Of a stretch of DNA of 64,000 nucleotides, positions 20,829 to 31,044 are shown piece by piece. The notes under the pieces were generated by a model. It had not been told where the DNA came from. It saw only the letters and a program-made list of their open reading frames with translations, and made no database searches. Both the position numbers and the translations under genes were made by a program. Numbering within the stretch: position 1 is the first letter of the stretch; each line of letters opens with the position of its first letter. The stretch lies in contig JAHDVF020000520.1 of the NCBI GenBank assembly GCA_022606425.2, positions 62,001 to 126,000 on the forward strand, written 5' to 3'. Source of the stretch: Lepidostoma basale (Eukaryota; Arthropoda; Insecta; Trichoptera; Lepidostomatidae).

Positions 20829-21063
20829 AATAGTCCATTGTTTTGGCCGAAACACTATGATACTTTAACATTATTTACTGTTAAATTAAAAAAACTTAGT
20901 TTTGTGTCACAATTGTATTTTTATTTTTCGCGACAGTTTCGTCAACCTATGTTGACATCATCATTAGCAATTGTAACACCTGATGATGTCAACATAGGTT
21001 GACGAAACAGCAGTCGCGAAAAATAAAAATCCAATTGTGATACAAAAAACCAAATTTTACAGA
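20829..21063. mobile_element. HHR-1d fold-back element
   Basis: Compact copy: left extension 20834-20880, arms about 20880-20962 and 20970-21050, loop of only about 12 bases. The plus core is CTGATGA (20980), GTTGACGAAACAGCAGTC. The minus arm has lost the start of its box. Confidence 0.75.
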
Positions 21064-21456
21064 TTTTTTTTTAATATTTCTGTATGGCACGTAAACTATA
21101 AATGTTTTAATTCGTTCTTCCGATAATGATTGTATATTGTCTATGTCTCATATTTGTGACTCGTCTTTACGTATGTCTCAGCATTGTTTAGCTTCAATGT
21201 ATATCTTTAACTAGCTCATAAAGTGGAGCTACAGCGCCCTTGAGATGATTAATTCATAAAAATTACGCTCTATAAATCATCCAATTTATTATTATTTTTA
21301 TTATTTGTGTCTTATCTGTATGTCTCATCTCTTTATCTTATCTCGTCTACCTCATCCCCGAGTCTCATTATTATCATAATTATCACAGATCATGTTGTGT
21401 TTTCTCATTATTCGATGTTTTATTTATATAATTATCTTTAAATGTTCGAATAAAAA
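21064..21456. other. AT-rich DNA, nothing recognised
   Basis: Repeated gtctcat-type short words (tatgtctca, tgtctcat) between 21140 and 21370, but no clear tandem unit. Confidence 0.35.
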
Positions 21457-21749
21457 AATAAAAGGATCATTAAGATAGTTTGGACACATGGAAAGAAATA
21501 ATAGTAAAAAAGTATATATAAACGATGAAAACAGAACTAGAAATAGGGGAAGACCGAGAAAATCGTGGCACGATCAAATTAATAAAATATTTTAAATGTC
21601 GTGAGGAGTCAGAGAAATCGACGTGAGTGCATTACACGATGTATGAATGTTGAGGAAGCTCGAGAACTATGCCAGGAAAGAACAGTGTGGAGGTCCATTA
21701 TTTAAGCCTACCCCTTCGGAGAGACGGCGTGATGGTTAGTTAGTTAGTT
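21457..21749 (+). mobile_element. LINE-A 3' end with TTAG tail
   Basis: aaaggatcattaagatagtt through gagacggcgtgatggttagt and TTAG repeats. Frames broken; ends directly against HHR-1e. Confidence 0.8.
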
Positions 21750-22262
21750 AAATAGTCCATTGTTTTGGCCGAAACACTATGATGCTTAACATTTTAAAAC
21801 TGTTAAATTAAAAAACTTTGTTTTTGTATCACAATTGTATTTTATTTTACGCGACAGCTATTTCATCAACCTATGTTGACATCATCAGGTGTTACAATAA
21901 TATATCAAATGTTAAATTTTCGTGATTTTTCCAAACTTTTTGTGTATTTGTTCCTATGTCAATTTGAATAAAATACAATACAATTGTGATACAATAAACA
22001 TAGTTATTTAATTGAACAGTTTAGTTTATAAAAAATAGAAATAGAGGAAGACCGAGGAAAACGTGGCACGATCAAATAAATCAAATTTTGAATGTCGTCC
22101 ATGTGAGGAGTCAGAGAAATCGACGCGCGTGCATGACATGATGTATGAATGTTGAGCAAGCGAGAGAAATATGTCAGGAAAGAAAAGTGTGGCACTCCAT
22201 TATTTCTGCCTACCCCTTCGGGGAGACGGCGTGATAGTTAGTTAGTTAACAGTTTAGTAAGT
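21750..22262. mobile_element. HHR-1e fold-back element split by LINE-A
   Basis: Left extension aatagtccattgttttggcc, minus-strand core at 21852-21888 (GAAATAGCTGTC). The right arm lost its core but keeps acaatacaattgtgatac. LINE-A inserted at 22026-22247. Confidence 0.7.
22026..22247 (+). mobile_element. LINE-A 3' end with 11-bp TSD inside HHR-1e
   Basis: Begins tataaaaaatagaaatagag, ends with a TTAG tail. aacagtttagt at 22015-22025 and 22248-22258 is an exact 11-bp target duplication. Confidence 0.87.
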
Positions 22263-22928
22263 TAAATGTTCAAATATTTCACTAATGTCCCGGACTATAA
22301 CTGTTTGTAAATAAAACAATGAAAAATCTTTAAAACGACTCGAAATAAATAGACTTATCTGTGGAAAAAAAACGTAATTTTTAATTAATACAAAATTTAA
22401 ATGAATATAATGTTGTTCTTAATATAATAGATAAATAATGACTTATTAAGTGTTATATGCGGCTTATTAAATTCATTTTTCGAAACCGGCAAAGCGATTA
22501 AACAAACAAAAACGTAACGCGTAGTTAACGAAATTCATAAAATGGTCATAAAACTTGTGATTTCAGCGTCCGACCCGCCCAGATCCCGCGTTCAGTTCCT
22601 GTTTCATAAATATTGCATGCCCCAAACACATACATAACAGACTGATTATCCCTCGGAGATGTTTAGCAGAGTGAAGATGTTCAACATAAATTTTAATGCG
22701 TTTTTAATTTTATATCTGATACCTCCCCCGCGCGAGGCGCTCTCCGTAAATGAATAAGTTTCTAGACTCGTTTGTTTTAATTTCGTCTTCTACAGAACAC
22801 GCCTTACGAGAAGAGGTACTGCGTTTATAGAGCAAGAAAAAATTTAAATAACTGTCGTTATTTTTAATATAATTAAGCATCGAGCGGTGCATGGCCATCA
22901 CCGTGGTGATGGCCATGCTACGCTGGAG
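22263..22928. other. No gene recognised
   Basis: Mostly AT-rich. At 22777-22830 tcgtcttctacag could act as a splice acceptor before a short open frame, but nothing supports an exon. Confidence 0.3.
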
Positions 22929-23129
22929 GATTGATCTGATCCCAAGTACCTATCCACACCTCCTCGACTTTGGTCTCCCCTGGAAACTATGCGAAATGTT
23001 AGAGATCGAGTGTGAATAACCTCGCAGGATAATATTGATGCATTGTCTAACGTGGAAGGACACCTCGCCAACCCGTCTGGCAAACGTGGCGTTGTAATGC
23101 CAACTGTATGACCCGTATGACATGTCATA

Positions 23130-23203
23130 CATGGAGAAGTATGGGGGAGGCCTATGTTCAGCAGTGGACGAAAACGGCTGTTAAAGAAGAAGAAGAAGAA
23201 GCA
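23130..23203 (+). mobile_element. LINE-G-like 3' end with AAG tail
   Basis: ggagaagtatgggggaggcc, tatgttcagcagtggacga, then AAG repeats. It shares its last 50 bp with LINE-G at 19.3 kb but has a different tail unit. 22930-23129 upstream is not clearly the same element. Confidence 0.65.
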
Positions 23204-23206
23204 TCG

Positions 23207-23452
23207 ACGACCTTCGTGGCCGAGTGATAAATGCATCGATTGCCACCCCGAAGGTTCCGGGTTTGATTCCCGGCAAGGGCAGTGTGATTATCACACTGTC
23301 TTTGGTCTGATGTAGAATTCACTACAACAATAAAATGGCGATAGATTAGCTTCCTATCTCATGTCACGAGAATCAATATGATAGCTATAATACCCTTTAT
23401 ATCGATTTGGCTCATGCTATCATGATGTAAAGAGCAATTCAATAAAATAATA
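23207..23452 (+). mobile_element. SINE-2d, long-tail form
   Basis: gaccttcgtggccgagtgat, B box gggtttgattcccggcaagg, cagtgtgattatcacactgt, then the tail with atcgatttggctcatgctat. Ends in AT-rich repeats. Confidence 0.82.
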
Positions 23453-23489
23453 ATAATTATAAGACAAAACAAAGAAAATATATAATGAA

Positions 23490-23650
23490 AACGGTTTATA
23501 AAATAATTAAATAAACCGAAGTTTATTTAATAACGACTTAGACTTTTGTTTTTATTTCGACAGCGACCAGGCCAGCTGCCATCGATAGTCTGGTGGGGCA
23601 GACAAGACAAAAGTGCGAGTATTTATCTAAAAACTTAGTTTATTCGTATT
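23490..23650. mobile_element. HHR-3b fold-back element, degraded
   Basis: attaaataaaccgaagttta, tttttatttcgacagcgacc, then gacaagacaaaagtgcgagt: both arm edges of HHR-3 around a rearranged centre. Confidence 0.55.
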
Positions 23651-24058
23651 TATATCAGAGAACGGGACGACGGAATACGAGAGAAGCTCTATCGGCAAAG
23701 GCACAAAAGTGTTCCTCCGTACCACCAAAGAGGCGAGAGAGTTCAGGAAAAAATCATCACCGACGTTCGAACTCTCCTAGATATTCACTGGCCACGGAGC
23801 GACATTATTCTATCTCTGCAGTTTCCAAATTAAAAGCGGAAACGCCAATGCGACAATGTAACCGAACAAACTATCGAGCATATTTTCCTGCTCTGCCCGA
23901 TGTTCGTCAGCGATGAATGGAAGCTGAATAAAGAGACCCAGAAGAGAGTGGTCCCCCTCAACGACTTTCCGGCTATCCTAAGAATCTAAAACATGAGACT
24001 GATATTCCAGGAGATGGCTACCAGAATCATTAATAAATTAAGAACACTTAATAAATAA
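23640..24058 (+). pseudogene. Decayed R1-type ORF2 C-terminus
   Basis: In shifting frames the segment encodes TKVFLRTTKEAREFRKKSS, PTFELS, stop, IFTGHGATLFYL, then TIEHIFLLCPMFVSDEWKL and PLNDFPAILRI. It aligns with the end of the intact R1-type ORF2 (FLPSIRDAKELRKR, ILTGHGATLSYL, TIEHVIIHCP, ITDLPAILR). It has stops and at least one frameshift, and is 5'-truncated. Confidence 0.82.
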
Positions 24059-24060
24059 AA

Positions 24061-24490
24061 TGTACGGATGTGAGACATGGTAATTTACCGCGGACGTTAT
24101 TGAAAAACTCCAGGTGTTTATAAATAGGTGCCTTCGCTCAATATTCAAGATCTATTGGCTCCAAATAGTGTCAAATCCGTTCTCTGGACCATGGCAGGCA
24201 AAAAGTAAATTAGAGAACAAGTCGCTAGACGCAAATGGTAGTGGATCGGTCACACTTTGAGACAGAACCCAGCCTGCATCGCTCAGGGTGCACTAGACTG
24301 GTCCCCTATGGGGGGAAAGAGGTAGTGAGGCAGACCTAGAGCCACCTGGAGAAGAGCCCTGCAGGAAGAGGTTAAAGCAGCAGACCTCACTTGGGATGAT
24401 GTTAGGCATCAGGCATGCGATAGAGTCGGGTGGAGAAGGTTCCTTGAGGCCCTATGCACCACGGAGGTGTGACAGGACAAAAAGAGGAAA
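24061..24490 (+). pseudogene. LINE-D reverse transcriptase C-terminal fragment
   Basis: Starts MYGCETW, and in other frames gives WIGHTLRQNPACIAQGALDW then GRPRATWRRALQEEVKAADL and RVGWRRFLEALCTTEV. This is the usual WIGH...GRP..TWRR...W layout of non-LTR ORF2 ends. Stops and frameshifts make it non-functional. Only copy in the window. Confidence 0.72.
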
Positions 24491-24585
24491 CACAGTGAAA
24501 ATAGTAAATCTCATCTTCCCATAGTCTTAAACTGCATTAAGTGTACGAGTATGTATAATTGTTATTTTATAATAAACATTATTAT

Positions 24586-24897
24586 ATGAAGGTCCTAAGA
24601 TCAATTACTGGAAAAACCCTCCGAGATCGTGTCCGCAACGCAGACATAAGAAAAACCTGCGAAATAGAGGATATCGTTCAGTGGAGTAGATCCAGAAGAA
24701 GATACTGGAGGGACCATGTAGCCCGAATGGATGGTGACAGACTCGCATATACAGCCGCCTATGAAATCCCTTCCGGACACCGCCCACCTGGAAGACCGCC
24801 TAAGAGATGGAGGGACAGCTGGATCTCATCATCCGACGAGATATGATTTCTGTGTCACAGATCGTCAGATCTATCAAAAGAAGAAGAAGATATCTTT
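24586..24897 (+). mobile_element. LINE-B2 3' end with AAG tail
   Basis: ORF to 24846 encodes MKVLRSITGKTLRDRVRNAD, RKTCEIEDIVQWSRSRRRYW, RDHVARMDGDRLAYTAA and PPGRPPKRWRDSWISSSDE. It is nearly identical to LINE-B1 at 14.5 kb, hence recent. Ends aaaagaagaagaag. Confidence 0.86.
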
Positions 24898-24929
24898 TTA
24901 CTCTCCCAAAAGATATACCCTGAATTTTG

Positions 24930-24986
24930 CGGCTGAGGTTTTCCGTGGTTTCCTCAGCTTTTAGGTGAATGTCGGAACATATTGAT
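24930..24986 (+). mobile_element. Relic resembling the R1-type 3' UTR
   Basis: gctgaggttttccgtggttt, cctcagc, gtgaatgtcgg resembles actgaggttttccatggttc, cctcag, caaatgtcgg at 30578-30625 in the intact element. It lies immediately before the element's target duplication, so the element landed in a relative's tail. Confidence 0.65.
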
Positions 24987-24999
24987 AGCTCATGTACCC
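24987..24999. repeat. Left target-site duplication of the R1-type element
   Basis: agctcatgtaccc, repeated exactly at 30845-30857. Confidence 0.9.
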
Positions 25000-25483
25000 T
25001 ATTAATTCTTCTGATTTAATCTAAAACCTTCGCTATAAAATCGTTCAATTTATTATTTTAATTTCAATCTTTTAAAAATAACTCATAATAATAACGGCTT
25101 TTTAATTTTAAATTCCAGCTATAGGCTGTCCTGTACCCGCCGGAAACGGTAAGAGCCTTTGTAGATAACAAACTTTTTTAACCGTCCACGCAATTCTCTT
25201 TTTATTAAACTTCCAAATTTTATCACTTGTAAATCAAACGTCAAATTATTATTTAATCCCAATTCCAAAATCAGGGCGGCTCAGCAGGACTTGTGAAAAG
25301 TGACTTTTCTGTACCTACCCCCCCCCCGATAGAAATTTTTCAAAATTTCCACATTTTCGTGATCGTGGTGCTTTTTCAGGATATTCCAGCATTTTCACCT
25401 TCAACCGTCCAAAATTCCCAAAATATTTTCGGAAAAAATATTTAATTTTTTTTTTTTTTTTTGGAAATATGTTAATTGGGTAG

Positions 25484-26860
25484 ATGAGCGCACGAGCGAT
25501 GGCGCCCTCTCCCAAGAGGATGGCGAAGCCCAAGAGAGGGACTTCGTCCACGGATCCCACTCCCTCCACCTCGAAGTCCCCCCCCTCCCCTCCTCTGAGC
25601 TCAGACCCGAGCCCTTCCTTGAAGCCCACTTCTCCTTCAGCGAGCCCCCCTCCGAGTTCTGTTTCCAGGACCAAAGCAGACGAGCCTTCCGCCATAATCG
25701 GCGAGCTGATCAAGAGAGCCACTGTCGCCATGAAGAACAGTGGCAATATTAAAGTCGCCATAAAAGCGGAGGTGATGGACTGCCTCAAGGCCATAGGAGA
25801 AGAGGTGGCCGCCAAGGACCTGGAGATCCGTGAGCTGAAGGAGAGGCTCTCTTGCGAGGTGCTCCGCCTGAAGTTGGAGCACGCGGAAGAGAGCCTGAGG
25901 AGGGAAGAGGCGCACTCTGCGCGACTTGCACTTGGCCCTCACCCGTCCGCACCTGTAGACGCGCCAATCGCAGTGGAAGTTTCGACTTCCAAAAGCTACG
26001 CCGGGGCCGCTGCGACCCCCCGCAGCGCCAACAAAACCTCATATCAGTCAAATCAGACAATAGCTTCACCCGGCGTGAGCCCTAAAGCTGGGCACACCGT
26101 GGTCATCTCCGGAAAGGAGACAATGGCCGGCGAGGCGATCAAGAGGATCATTAAGCAAAACGTTAAGGTGTCGGCTCTCGGAGTCGGCATCCAGAGTCTA
26201 AAGAGAACCGCGACCAAGGTGATCGTCAGGTGCGACACCCTGGAAGAGTGCCGCATTTTTAAGGATGCGGTCACACAAAATGCCACCTTGGAGGTGCGGG
26301 AGGAGGTCAAACTCCGCCCGCGCGTGATCATTAAGGGAGTGGACGCGACGATGTCCAAGGAAGACCTCGTCGCCGCCCTCTTCTCACAGAACAGAGCCCT
26401 AGAGGGACTCCTTGCGGGAGCCTCGAGGGAGGAGTTGGCTTCGGTCCTCTTCTTCGTCGGGTTCCGCAAGGATAAAGATCGAAAGTGCGCCATCCTCTCC
26501 GTCGCGCCGCCGGTATATGGGCTCTTAATTAATGGGCAAAATAAAAATGTAAATGTGGGGTACGCGAGGGCCCGCGTAGCGGAGTACCTGGCAGTGCTTA
26601 CCTGCCAGAAGTGTTTGTCGTACGGACACACTTCTGTCCACTGCAGGAGCAAGGAGGCCTGTTGGCGCTGCGGCGGCGAACACAAGGCGGCTAGCTGCAA
26701 GAAGGCAGCGGGCGCGAGCGATACTTGTATCAGCTGCGAGCGCTCCAACAGATCTGACAAAACTCGCCTCGCGACCACTCATCGAGTGTTCTCCGAGGAG
26801 TGTCCTCACTACCAGAGGCACGTCGTCGCTTACAGGGCCAGGGTGGATTATGGCCAGTGA
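25484..26860 (+). CDS. R1-type retrotransposon ORF1 (Gag-like, zinc knuckles)
   Basis: 458-aa nucleic-acid-binding protein, presumably the RNP component that packages element RNA. The N-terminus is rich in Ser/Pro/Thr (residues 1-60). Residues about 75-145 look helical with coiled-coil spacing (LEIRELKERL, LRLKLEHAEESLRREEA). The C-terminus has three Cys/His knuckles: CQKCLSYGHTSVHC (about 373), CWRCGGEHKAASC (about 391) and CISC...H...C (about 413). This is the usual Gag arrangement of R1/I-group LINEs. The stop overlaps the ORF2 start by 11 bases, so ORF2 is probably translated by reinitiation or frameshift. I chose the first ATG, which follows the T run. Length is normal for the family. 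Confidence 0.92.
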   Translation: MSARAMAPSPKRMAKPKRGTSSTDPTPSTSKSPPSPPLSSDPSPSLKPTSPSASPPPSSVSRTKADEPSAIIGELIKRATVAMKNSGNIKVAIKAEVMDCLKAIGEEVAAKDLEIRELKERLSCEVLRLKLEHAEESLRREEAHSARLALGPHPSAPVDAPIAVEVSTSKSYAGAAATPRSANKTSYQSNQTIASPGVSPKAGHTVVISGKETMAGEAIKRIIKQNVKVSALGVGIQSLKRTATKVIVRCDTLEECRIFKDAVTQNATLEVREEVKLRPRVIIKGVDATMSKEDLVAALFSQNRALEGLLAGASREELASVLFFVGFRKDKDRKCAILSVAPPVYGLLINGQNKNVNVGYARARVAEYLAVLTCQKCLSYGHTSVHCRSKEACWRCGGEHKAASCKKAAGASDTCISCERSNRSDKTRLATTHRVFSEECPHYQRHVVAYRARVDYGQ

Positions 26861-29800
26861 AGCGTCGACGAATTGGGAATGCAGGGTTGCTCAAGCGAAC
26901 CTTCAACGGTGCGAAACAGCCACCCTATCGTTTCTTAGAAACATCACATCACTAAAATATGACGTCGCGATTATTCAGGAGCCGTACACCGGACGCGCGG
27001 GAATAATTAACAAGTCAACGTACGACGGTCCGGTGTACCAAAAAGGCAGTGCGGATTCGCCGGCTAAAGCGGCCGTGATTATTTTGAACCCGAAACTGGC
27101 CGAGAGATCTATTCTTCTGGACGAGCACAGCGATCGCGCGAACATATTTGTACAGGCAGAAGTGGGAGGACCTCCTTTGGTGGTGGGCTCTCTCTACTTT
27201 CCTCCAGGCGATGACATAGACGCCGGACTCCTCAAGGCCGGTGAGCTGATAGACAAGAAGAGGCACCACCGCATCCTGATCGGGGCCGACGTCAACGCAA
27301 AGAGCATTTGGTGGGGGAGTAAACGGACCGACAAGAGAGGAGACAGGGTCGATCAATTTATTTCCCACAACCAGCTACACGTGTTGAACGAGGGCTCCGT
27401 TCCGACTTTCGAAACGATGCGAGGGAGCGCTCTTCTCAGCAGCGTCATCGACGTGACCGTCTGCTCCGCCAACCTCATCAAGGAAGTGGAGCACTGGAGG
27501 GTGGATAGAGACATAGCCGCCTTGTCCGACCACAACGCCATCACTTTTACCGTGTCGCTGCGCAAGAGTCCCGACGCCGGGAGATGCGAAACTACATTCC
27601 TGTACAAGACGAGCAGAGCGAACTGGAAAAAATTTGACAAGTCGCTACGAATTAACCTCGTATCCAAACAGCTCACAGTCGAAAACATCGAATCTAACAC
27701 GCGACAAAGCGCGCTCAACAGGCAGGTGGGGGACTACATCGAGGCAATCGCGGACGCGTGTCGGGAGTCAATACCGACCATCAAGCCTCCCGAGCGCCGG
27801 AGGAACCCGTGGTGGAACTCAGACCTGGACGACATGAAGAGGGAGGTCGTCCGGGCCAGAAGGAAACTCGCCAGTTCCGGCCCAGTCCGCAAGGAGCTCG
27901 TGACGTTGCCCGCCTATCTAGAAATAAAGCAAAAATATAAAGACGCGATCAAACACGCGAAGATAAACAGCTGGAAAGAGTTCTGCTGCATTCAAAATAA
28001 AGAGACGGTCTGGTCGTCTGTACAGAGGATCATGAAGAGCGCCCGGCGTCCGCCTCCCGCCACCCTCAAATTCGGGAATAACACCACCGACTCCGCGCTT
28101 GAGACGGCGACCGCACTTCTGGAACATTTTTTCCCCGCAGACGTAACTTCACGCGAAACGCCCGAGCAGCTCTGCATTCGCCGAAACGACTACGAGTCAC
28201 TGCTCGCGGAGGACGACGTCCCATTCGCGGCTGAGGAGATCTCTAGAGTGCTGAATAACATGGATCCGACCAGAGCGCCGGGACGAGACCATCTCACCTC
28301 GGACATCTGCTCGAGAGCTTTCGCGACCGCCCCCGAGGTGCTGACCGGCATCTTCAATGCCTGTCTGCGTTTGGGGACCTTTCCGATTCTGTGGAAAATA
28401 GCGAGAGTCAAAGTCATTCCGAAGCCCAATAAGGACGACTACGGAGAAGTCGCCTCCTACAGACCCCTGGGACTGCTTCCTGTGCTGGGAAAGACGCTCG
28501 AAAAGCTCCTGATCAACCGCATCTCCTGGAGATTCGGAGGACGGGGAGCGCTCAGCGTCCGCCAGTACGGATTCACCCGGCAGATGGGCACTGAGGACGC
28601 GATGGTATCTGCGGTCGGCCTTATCAAGAAAGCAAACAGCGAGGGGTGTCACGCTTGTGTGATATCCCTAGACATCAAAGGGGCGTTCGACAACGCCTGG
28701 TGGCCCCATCTGCTGTCGCAGCTCGCCCGACATGACTGTCCGAGAAACGTCTACGGCGTCTTCAAAGACTACCTCTCGGACAGGACTGTGGAGATGCGAC
28801 ACGCAGGGGCCTACTCGAGCAGGTCGACGAGCAAGGGCTGCATCCAGGGATCAGCCTGCGGACCGGTTCTCTGGAACATAGCGCTGGACGAGCTTCTGCA
28901 GCTGCCGTATCGTGAGGAAGTCCACATCCAGGCTTTCGCCGACGACGTGCTGCTGATCGTGAGGCACCGAGACGTCGGAGCCGTGGAAGCGATAGTCAAC
29001 GAAACACTCGAACAGATCACCTCCTGGGGGGATCGAGTCAAATTACAATTCTCAGAGGAGAAAACTAAGGCTTTGTTCATCACGAGAAGAAAGGCGTCAG
29101 CCCCTAACCTCGTGATGAACGGGAAGCCTCTCCCGCTGTCCAAGGACTGCAAGGTTCTGGGGATTGTATTAGACGACACTCTCAACTGGAGTAAACACGT
29201 GGACATGGCGTGCAAAAAGGCCGTCAATTACACCAAGAAGCTGACGTGCATGGCGAAGGCCACATGGGGACTCAGCCCGGAGGTACTGCGGGCCCTTTAT
29301 ATCGGCGTGGTGGAGCCGACCATCACCTATGCGGCGAGCGTCTGGGCAGAAGCGGCATGCAGGAATAACATCCAGCTGAAGCTGAACAGGGTGCAGAGAA
29401 CGATAGGCATTAGAATTTGTAAGGCCTATAGGACCGTCTCTCTGACCTCTGTTCAAGCGATAGCAGACCTGATGCCGCTGGACCTGAGGCTCAAGGAGCT
29501 CAAAATGATAGGTGATGTCAAACGAACCGGCTCGATCGAACTCTTACCGGGGGACCGCGGGTACCAGGGTGTCGTCAAGTGGACGGAGCTGCCGCATCCT
29601 GTCGAGCAGACCGGGGAATTGACGGCCCACCCTGAGACATACAGAAGAGATGCATTCCCCTCTGACGAAATTGATATTTACACAGATGGAAGCAAGACCG
29701 AAGGAAAGGTTGGCGCGGCGTTCGCAGTGTTTGGCGCAGCCGGAGAGTTAAAGTGTAGGAAGCTGCCCATGGCGGATTACTGCACGGTATTCCAGGCCGA

Positions 29801-30539
29801 ACTCTTCGCCATCGCAGAGGCCCTGAGATGGGTCGTCGCCGACACCTCGTGGAGGAAAGTCAACGTGTTGACCGACTGCATGAGCGCGACGAAGGCTCTG
29901 AGCGACGGCGCGCCCACCAATCCGATGGTCTTTCAGATTCAAAAGTCTTCCAAAATCCTTAGAGACCGAGGTACCGAGTGCAGCTTCTTGTGGATCAGAG
30001 GTCACAACGGGCTGGAAGGGAACGAAAGAGCAGATGAGCTGGCTAAAGCGGCCGCCCTTAGGGTCAAAACTGCCAAGCTCTACTCTGAGTTTCCTCTCAG
30101 CTACGCAAAGCGCACTATCAGAGAACACACGAATCAGCTGTGGGAAGAGAGATACGAGAACAGCGCCACCGGAAGCGGGACCAAGAATTTTCTCCCCTCC
30201 ATAAGAGATGCGAAAGAGCTGAGGAAGAGAATAGCACCTTCGTTCCAGCTCTCGCAAATTCTCACTGGGCATGGTGCCACACTCTCGTATCTACACAGAT
30301 TCAAGATCAAAGATTCACCTCACTGTCCCTGTGACTCACAAACAGACCAAACAATCGAACACGTTATCATCCATTGCCCCATCTACACGCGAGAGAGATG
30401 GAAACTGGAGAAGGAGTGTCAAAGAAGAGACATCCACATCACAGATCTCCCGGCCATCCTCCGCAACAAAGATACACTATGCAGTTTCGTGGACTTCGCA
30501 ACCACGGTGGTGGATCGGTTGCGGGTCAGTAATAAATAA
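26850..30539 (+). CDS. R1-type ORF2: endonuclease, reverse transcriptase, RNase H
   Basis: 1229-aa polyprotein that nicks target DNA and copies element RNA into the genome. An APE-type endonuclease fills residues 1-230 (QANLQRC, IQEPYTG, GADVNA, SDHNAITF). Reverse transcriptase lies at about 470-790 with SLDIKGAFDNAWWP, GCIQGSACGPVLWN and FADDVLLI near residue 695. RNase H at about 938-1060 keeps all four acidic positions (IYTDGS, QAELFAIAEAL, LTDCMSATKAL, NERADELAKAA). Near residue 1158 is the C-terminal Cys/His motif CPCDS..H..C. Many R1 members lack RNase H, so its intact presence is notable. The start ATG overlaps the ORF1 stop (ATGGCCAGTGA). No stops or frameshifts. Confidence 0.94.
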   Translation: MASEASTNWECRVAQANLQRCETATLSFLRNITSLKYDVAIIQEPYTGRAGIINKSTYDGPVYQKGSADSPAKAAVIILNPKLAERSILLDEHSDRANIFVQAEVGGPPLVVGSLYFPPGDDIDAGLLKAGELIDKKRHHRILIGADVNAKSIWWGSKRTDKRGDRVDQFISHNQLHVLNEGSVPTFETMRGSALLSSVIDVTVCSANLIKEVEHWRVDRDIAALSDHNAITFTVSLRKSPDAGRCETTFLYKTSRANWKKFDKSLRINLVSKQLTVENIESNTRQSALNRQVGDYIEAIADACRESIPTIKPPERRRNPWWNSDLDDMKREVVRARRKLASSGPVRKELVTLPAYLEIKQKYKDAIKHAKINSWKEFCCIQNKETVWSSVQRIMKSARRPPPATLKFGNNTTDSALETATALLEHFFPADVTSRETPEQLCIRRNDYESLLAEDDVPFAAEEISRVLNNMDPTRAPGRDHLTSDICSRAFATAPEVLTGIFNACLRLGTFPILWKIARVKVIPKPNKDDYGEVASYRPLGLLPVLGKTLEKLLINRISWRFGGRGALSVRQYGFTRQMGTEDAMVSAVGLIKKANSEGCHACVISLDIKGAFDNAWWPHLLSQLARHDCPRNVYGVFKDYLSDRTVEMRHAGAYSSRSTSKGCIQGSACGPVLWNIALDELLQLPYREEVHIQAFADDVLLIVRHRDVGAVEAIVNETLEQITSWGDRVKLQFSEEKTKALFITRRKASAPNLVMNGKPLPLSKDCKVLGIVLDDTLNWSKHVDMACKKAVNYTKKLTCMAKATWGLSPEVLRALYIGVVEPTITYAASVWAEAACRNNIQLKLNRVQRTIGIRICKAYRTVSLTSVQAIADLMPLDLRLKELKMIGDVKRTGSIELLPGDRGYQGVVKWTELPHPVEQTGELTAHPETYRRDAFPSDEIDIYTDGSKTEGKVGAAFAVFGAAGELKCRKLPMADYCTVFQAELFAIAEALRWVVADTSWRKVNVLTDCMSATKALSDGAPTNPMVFQIQKSSKILRDRGTECSFLWIRGHNGLEGNERADELAKAAALRVKTAKLYSEFPLSYAKRTIREHTNQLWEERYENSATGSGTKNFLPSIRDAKELRKRIAPSFQLSQILTGHGATLSYLHRFKIKDSPHCPCDSQTDQTIEHVIIHCPIYTRERWKLEKECQRRDIHITDLPAILRNKDTLCSFVDFATTVVDRLRVSNK

Positions 30540-30844
30540 CAATTGTATTTTTTTTTTTACAGGTACGTCGCGTCCCGACTGAGGTTTTCCATGGTTCCCT
30601 CAGTTGTAAGGCAAATGTCGGGATGCTTATTAGCTAGTCCATGGAATTCCATAGATAGGAACTCCACTTCTTTAATTTTCTTCTCTCCCCTCTAAACTCT
30701 TTATTTCTTTTTCTCGGCAAATCTCTGCCACCCCAAAGATACACTACTTCGCTGAAATGCCAATTAAACAAGTCCACACCGCCCTGATAAATAAAATGCA
30801 GGGCAACAAAAAATAGAAACAACCCAAGTAAAAAAAAAAAAAAA

Positions 30845-30857
30845 AGCTCATGTACCC
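30845..30857. repeat. Right target-site duplication of the R1-type element
   Basis: agctcatgtaccc follows the poly-A. The first A could belong to the poly-A, so the duplication is 12 or 13 bp. Confidence 0.9.
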
Positions 30858-31044
30858 CAGAGTTTGACTGAGTCAGCTCTGTAGAGTTGAAGGTAAACAC
30901 AAAAATATATAAATTACATTTAAAAAGAACTAGAAATACCCTTGAGATAATCACCAGCAAAGATCATACTATTTTGAGAAAAAATAGTTAGATTATTTTA
31001 TTATTTCTAGGACAATGATGTCAAACTTAATTTTAAATTTGTTG

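Larger units (their letters stand above)
25000..30844 (+). mobile_element. Full-length R1-type non-LTR retrotransposon
   Basis: About 5.85 kb: 5' UTR 25000-25483 (contains a C run near 25318 and an 18-base T run near 25448), ORF1, ORF2, 3' UTR 30540-30828 and poly-A to 30844. The exact 13-bp flanking duplication shows target-primed insertion of what looks like a complete unit. It is visibly more GC-rich than its AT-rich surroundings. Both frames are uninterrupted and all catalytic motifs are present, so it may be recent or still active. It is not a site-specific 28S insertion: the flanks are not rDNA. Confidence 0.93.

Noticed and set aside
22777..22860. Exon after tcgtcttctacag
   Set aside because: Short open frame with no domain and no matching donor or neighbour exon.
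26053..26778. 241-codon minus-strand ORF
   Set aside because: Shadow of the R1-type ORF1 on the opposite strand, in a GC-rich segment where long antisense frames are expected.
29748..30272. 174-codon minus-strand ORF
   Set aside because: Antisense shadow of the RNase H region of ORF2.
25000..30844. Site-specific R1 in 28S rDNA
   Set aside because: The flanks are AT-rich TE remnants, not rRNA gene sequence.
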